Shown here piece by piece: positions 5,927-8,496 of a stretch of DNA of 8,496 nucleotides (positions within the stretch are counted from its first letter, which is position 1; each line of letters starts with the position of its first letter). The notes under the pieces are model-generated. The model saw only the letters and a list, made by a program, of their open reading frames with translations. It ran no database searches and had not been told where the DNA came from. The translations under genes and the position numbers were made by a program. The stretch comes from Schaedlerella sp. (GTDB lineage: Bacteria; Bacillota; Clostridia; Lachnospirales; Lachnospiraceae), in the NCBI GenBank assembly GCA_020024595.1, contig JAHHTO010000103.1, positions 1-8,496 on the forward strand, read 5' to 3'.

Positions 5927-6373
5927 TTAAAATCCTCCCCCAATCAGAAGCACTGTATATCCCACACCCAGAAACGGAACAAAAGGAAGTAATGTTTTTC
6001 TCTGAAATTTCTGTTTTACAAGCACTACCATTGCTGTTCCGGCTGCTAAGAAAAATGACACTGCCAGCAGGTTTAATAAATTCCAGAATCCAAGATAAAT
6101 TCCCAGAATTCCGATTAATATACTGTCCCCATATCCAAATGCTTCCTCTGTCACCCAGCTGACTGCAAGAAATACAATCCCCACTGCTCCCCCTGCTGCA
6201 ATAAGAATCCCCGGAAGCCCTTTCCAGAGAATCTGGAATATCATCGCCAGAACACCGCCTGCTGCCAGCATCCAGACAGGCAATCTTTTCTTTCGGATAT
6301 CCAGCGCAGACATTCCCATAATATAAAGCATACATCCAGTCTGTCCAATTCCATATAGTTGTACTGTTTCCAC
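5927..6373 (-). CDS. A24 family prepilin peptidase (TadV/CpaA-like)
   Basis: A small polytopic aspartic protease of the Tad type, 148 residues from the chosen start, lacking the N-methyltransferase domain of PilD-type enzymes. The two catalytic aspartates are visible: Asp 25 in SALDIRKKRLP and Asp 83 in FGYGD. The C-terminal FVPFLGVGY is also conserved. It should cleave the leader peptides of the Flp pilin and TadE-like pseudopilins at the membrane. The start is taken as GTG 6373 because AGGAGG lies nine bases upstream (6383-6388), directly after the stop of the previous gene. An in-frame ATG at 6403 with a GGAG ten bases upstream would add MRTIKRRKKR and overlap the previous gene by 13 bp; it remains possible. 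Confidence 0.88.
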   Translation of the reverse strand: METVQLYGIGQTGCMLYIMGMSALDIRKKRLPVWMLAAGGVLAMIFQILWKGLPGILIAAGGAVGIVFLAVSWVTEEAFGYGDSILIGILGIYLGFWNLLNLLAVSFFLAAGTAMVVLVKQKFQRKTLLPFVPFLGVGYTVLLIGGGF

Positions 6374-6390
6374 CCTCTTCTTCCTCCTTT

Positions 6391-7197
6391 TTATTGTCCG
6401 CATTTACTACAGGCTCCCATTCCCTTGCACTCTGCTTTTTTCACAGAATGTATGGTTCTCTTTAATCCACTGCAGTTCAAAGAATTGTGATACTTATTTC
6501 CATAATCTGTAATATAGACACCTGACATATTCCCCCCATGAACGCAGTTTTCACAGGCATGATACTTTCCTCCATCCACATTTCGTAAATCTGATACTCC
6601 CGAATATGAAACAAAACGGATAGACAATTGTAAGTACTTGCATTGATAGTCCGTATGATACACGCTGCCTGTCTTCGTCACGTAAACAATCTGATCATCA
6701 TCATTTTCTATCCCATTTTTTTCATATCCTGTCCATGGCTTGACAAGAAAACTTTCTTTGTATTTCATTCCAAGTCCGGTAAATTCTGGAAACGGCAAAC
6801 GAATCTTATAATCAATCTCTACATGGATCACGCCGTGCTCTGCTTCATACCACGAACGCCAACAATGAACTCCTTGACTTCCTCCTTGCACAATACTTCT
6901 TTCCAACCGTTCTGAACCGATGAAACTGACCAAATCTGATTTTAGCTTTACTGGATTAAATATCGGTATCACAGCCATATCTTCTGCTGCTGTTTTAGCC
7001 GCACTCTGCGCCGCAGAAATCACGGACAATCGAATCGCCTGTATTTCCAGCAGGTACACGAGACAGAGAACAGCAAACAAAAACAACGGTGCTGCAAGCG
7101 CTGCTTCTACTGTCACACTGCCTGCCATCTTATCCTTTGAGTCTGTTACAGATGCCCCTTCCTGATGGATGTATCGTTTCTTGTAAAATTGTGTCAT
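6391..7197 (-). CDS. TadE-like pseudopilin with C-terminal double Cys/His repeat
   Basis: A 268-residue protein. A basic leader ends at Gly 26, followed by SVTVEAALAAPLFLFAVLCL, a class III pilin-like helix with Glu 31 at position +5 from the presumed cleavage site. Residues about 75-165 form an extracytoplasmic domain. The C-terminus has two related repeats: VYVTKTGSVYHTDYQCKYL (171-189) closing with CENC (215-218), and VYITDYGNKYHNSLNCSGL (227-245) closing with CSKC (263-266). Each has YH, a single Cys, then CxxC, which suggests a metal site or disulfides. ATG 7197 has AAAGGA about eight bases upstream. Extended TadE proteins of this kind occur in Lachnospiraceae Tad loci; the repeat's function is not known to me. 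It lies between DUF5702 and the prepilin peptidase. Confidence 0.82.
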   Translation of the reverse strand: MTQFYKKRYIHQEGASVTDSKDKMAGSVTVEAALAAPLFLFAVLCLVYLLEIQAIRLSVISAAQSAAKTAAEDMAVIPIFNPVKLKSDLVSFIGSERLERSIVQGGSQGVHCWRSWYEAEHGVIHVEIDYKIRLPFPEFTGLGMKYKESFLVKPWTGYEKNGIENDDDQIVYVTKTGSVYHTDYQCKYLQLSIRFVSYSGVSDLRNVDGGKYHACENCVHGGNMSGVYITDYGNKYHNSLNCSGLKRTIHSVKKAECKGMGACSKCGQ

Positions 7198-7241
7198 CGC
7201 AGTTTTCCTTTCTAAAGATTTTTATTCGTTATGTGGATATT

Positions 7242-7264
7242 CTGCCTGCCGGGATTGCAGGCAG
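7242..7264 (-). other. Intra-operon hairpin between DUF5702 and TadE-like genes
   Basis: CTGCCTGC and GCAGGCAG form a perfect 8-bp GC-rich stem (7242-7249 with 7257-7264) around a seven-base loop, in the 97-bp gap after the DUF5702 stop. On the minus transcript it is followed by AATATCC, not by a U-run, so it is a poor terminator. It may be an RNA processing or stability element, or a partial attenuator. Confidence 0.5.
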
Positions 7265-7294
7265 TCTCAGGTAGAAAGGGCATCTGTAACAAAC

Positions 7295-8496
7295 TCAAAG
7301 ATATCCGAAATATGCTGGGAATGAATAACTGTAGCCGCTCCACATCTCAACTGTATTCTGCAGTTTTATTTTGGTAATACAAGCATCCGCACGAAAAAAG
7401 TCTCGTCCCTTTTCAAAACGAAGGTTTTCCTCTATCCTGTCCAGTGTACGCATCGTCAGTGTCTCTACATCTTTGAGCTGCAATAAAATCTGCAGATACT
7501 GCCCATAATCCAAACCTCCTTCCATATCAGTCCCTTCATATCCTGATTCTGACATCCAAAAAGTAAATACCGCAGAAATCGGCAATTGCCAATTCGTAGA
7601 ATTTTTGATCATCGACACCTTTCTTCCCGCCAGCAATGAACGTAAATCCACTACACTTTCCCCAAACACCCACAGTAAAAGCAGCAGTTGTTTTACCGCA
7701 TCCTTCGTCTCCGGATGAAGCATCACCGTTGCAAGTGTCACTGCCATCGTCTCTGCTTCTCCTTGCTTCCCTAAGTCTGTCATCAAGTACGAATAATTGA
7801 GCCCCATCCGAACCAGCAGCAGCTGCTTTACAACTGCTTTTAGATTCTCTTCATCACTTTCTTTTCCGCTGATCAGATATTCGATTTCATAATCCAGATT
7901 CCGATTATCTGCTTTTCGCTCTATAGCAGAATTCATTTTTTCCAACACATACTGTTGGAACATCCATTTTCCTTTTATACCATCTGTATCATTTCTTGCC
8001 GGAAATCCCCCTCTTCCTCTGTTTCTGTTTCGAACTGATACCTGATTTTCCTTAACAATCGTTTTCCCCGACAGAGAAAAGGATTCTGGCAAAACCAGAG
8101 ATAACACCCCCTCTTGTTTTATCGTAAGCACATCTCTATTTTCCTCAGGAAGCAATTCTTCTCCTTGCGACAATGCCTGCTGCAACTCATTCGATACTAC
8201 TTCCCCTTGGATTTTCTGCTCCTCCCAGTGTTCAGCCATTCCGGTGATTTCTTGCAGGATTCCCATTCCATTTTTGATTTCCATAAAATCCAGCACCTGT
8301 TCCCGAAATGCCTGTCCACCGTTATCCGTCAACAGCTGCAGATCCGTAATATTCTGTTCAATCCCCATGCTTCCATAGTACGCCATGCGATCCAATAGCT
8401 GCTGTTCTCCATACTGCCCCGTCTCATAAGTTTCATCAATTGCAAATACTTCATACTCTTCCAACAGTTCTTTTTGATACTCCCCGAATACTGAGT
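7295..8496 (-). CDS. DUF5702-like protein of the Tad locus (5' end outside window)
   Basis: The frame stays open to the right edge, so the gene is partial. About 399 residues are visible, ending in TGA at 7295. The first visible residues, SVFGEYQKELLEEYEVFAID, match the region that in DUF5702 proteins follows an N-terminal membrane helix and a Tad-like start; the TTG at 8464 is only an internal codon. Later parts include a long helical stretch and WSGYSYSFPAYFGYL at the extreme C-terminus, a typical end for the family. DUF5702 proteins are found in Clostridia Tad loci and are thought to be anchored by one N-terminal helix with most of the chain outside the cell; their exact function is unknown. 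It is the first gene of the operon portion seen here, followed 97 bp later by the TadE-like gene. Confidence 0.78.
   Translation of the reverse strand, partial: SVFGEYQKELLEEYEVFAIDETYETGQYGEQQLLDRMAYYGSMGIEQNITDLQLLTDNGGQAFREQVLDFMEIKNGMGILQEITGMAEHWEEQKIQGEVVSNELQQALSQGEELLPEENRDVLTIKQEGVLSLVLPESFSLSGKTIVKENQVSVRNRNRGRGGFPARNDTDGIKGKWMFQQYVLEKMNSAIERKADNRNLDYEIEYLISGKESDEENLKAVVKQLLLVRMGLNYSYLMTDLGKQGEAETMAVTLATVMLHPETKDAVKQLLLLLWVFGESVVDLRSLLAGRKVSMIKNSTNWQLPISAVFTFWMSESGYEGTDMEGGLDYGQYLQILLQLKDVETLTMRTLDRIEENLRFEKGRDFFRADACITKIKLQNTVEMWSGYSYSFPAYFGYL

Noticed and set aside
5704..6162. 152-residue open frame antisense to the pseudopilin and peptidase genes
   Set aside because: It spans two real, motif-bearing minus-strand genes and their junction; no protein family is recognisable.
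1..8496. Mobile element, prophage, CRISPR array or defence system
   Set aside because: I saw no transposase, integrase, terminal repeats, direct repeat array or toxin-antitoxin pair; the window reads as chromosomal housekeeping genes plus a Tad locus.

Overview
The window looks like chromosomal DNA of a low-to-moderate-GC, spore-forming Clostridia, most likely a Lachnospiraceae (gut Blautia/Dorea/Ruminococcus-like) genome. The reasons are a DUF4367 membrane protein and a sigma factor of the kind found as pairs in that family, a Clostridia/B. cereus MurG2-type glycosyltransferase, a Tad/Flp locus with the Firmicutes-specific DUF5702 and DUF6382 proteins, and a Spo0A-box-like regulatory site. 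The genus call is inference.

Left part (1-2660): the 5' two-thirds or so of a DUF4367 putative anti-sigma membrane protein (minus, runs off the left edge) is divergent from a stand-alone murG-type gene (plus). The 137-bp gap between them carries a sigma-A-like promoter and a palindrome that resembles a two-way ECF promoter. murG ends in an 11-bp stem terminator that abuts the 3' end of an ECF-type sigma factor gene (minus). The sigma factor and the DUF4367 protein look like a regulator pair with murG lying in reverse orientation between them.

Middle part (2670-4580): a HIT-family protein gene (minus) lies 14 bp upstream of the sigma gene and is probably co-transcribed with it. Divergently, a small soluble orphan histidine kinase (plus) starts 210 bp away. 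The shared spacer has three GTC cores at exact 10-bp steps, the centre one a full Spo0A box (TTTTGTCGAAAA). The kinase converges on, and overlaps by 23 bp, a rhomboid intramembrane protease gene (minus). The rhomboid gene has its own near-consensus promoter buried in the end of the preceding gene.

Right part (4629-8496): the distal part of a Tad pilus/secretion operon on the minus strand, in transcription order DUF5702 (5' end off the right edge), a TadE-like pseudopilin with a C-terminal double Cys/His repeat, an A24 prepilin peptidase, a second TadE-like pseudopilin, and a DUF6382 protein that lacks the expected FHA domain. The peptidase would process the pseudopilins; the ATPase, TadB/TadC and Flp genes should lie beyond the right edge. 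Several genes in this operon appear to use GTG or TTG starts chosen by strong Shine-Dalgarno sites.

I saw no rRNA, tRNA, insertion sequence, CRISPR array or phage gene. No gap longer than 300 bases lacks a gene. The most interesting points are the Spo0A-like triple site in front of an orphan kinase, the FHA-less DUF6382 protein, the double Cys/His repeat on the pseudopilin, and murG with its divergent palindrome between a sigma factor and its likely partner.
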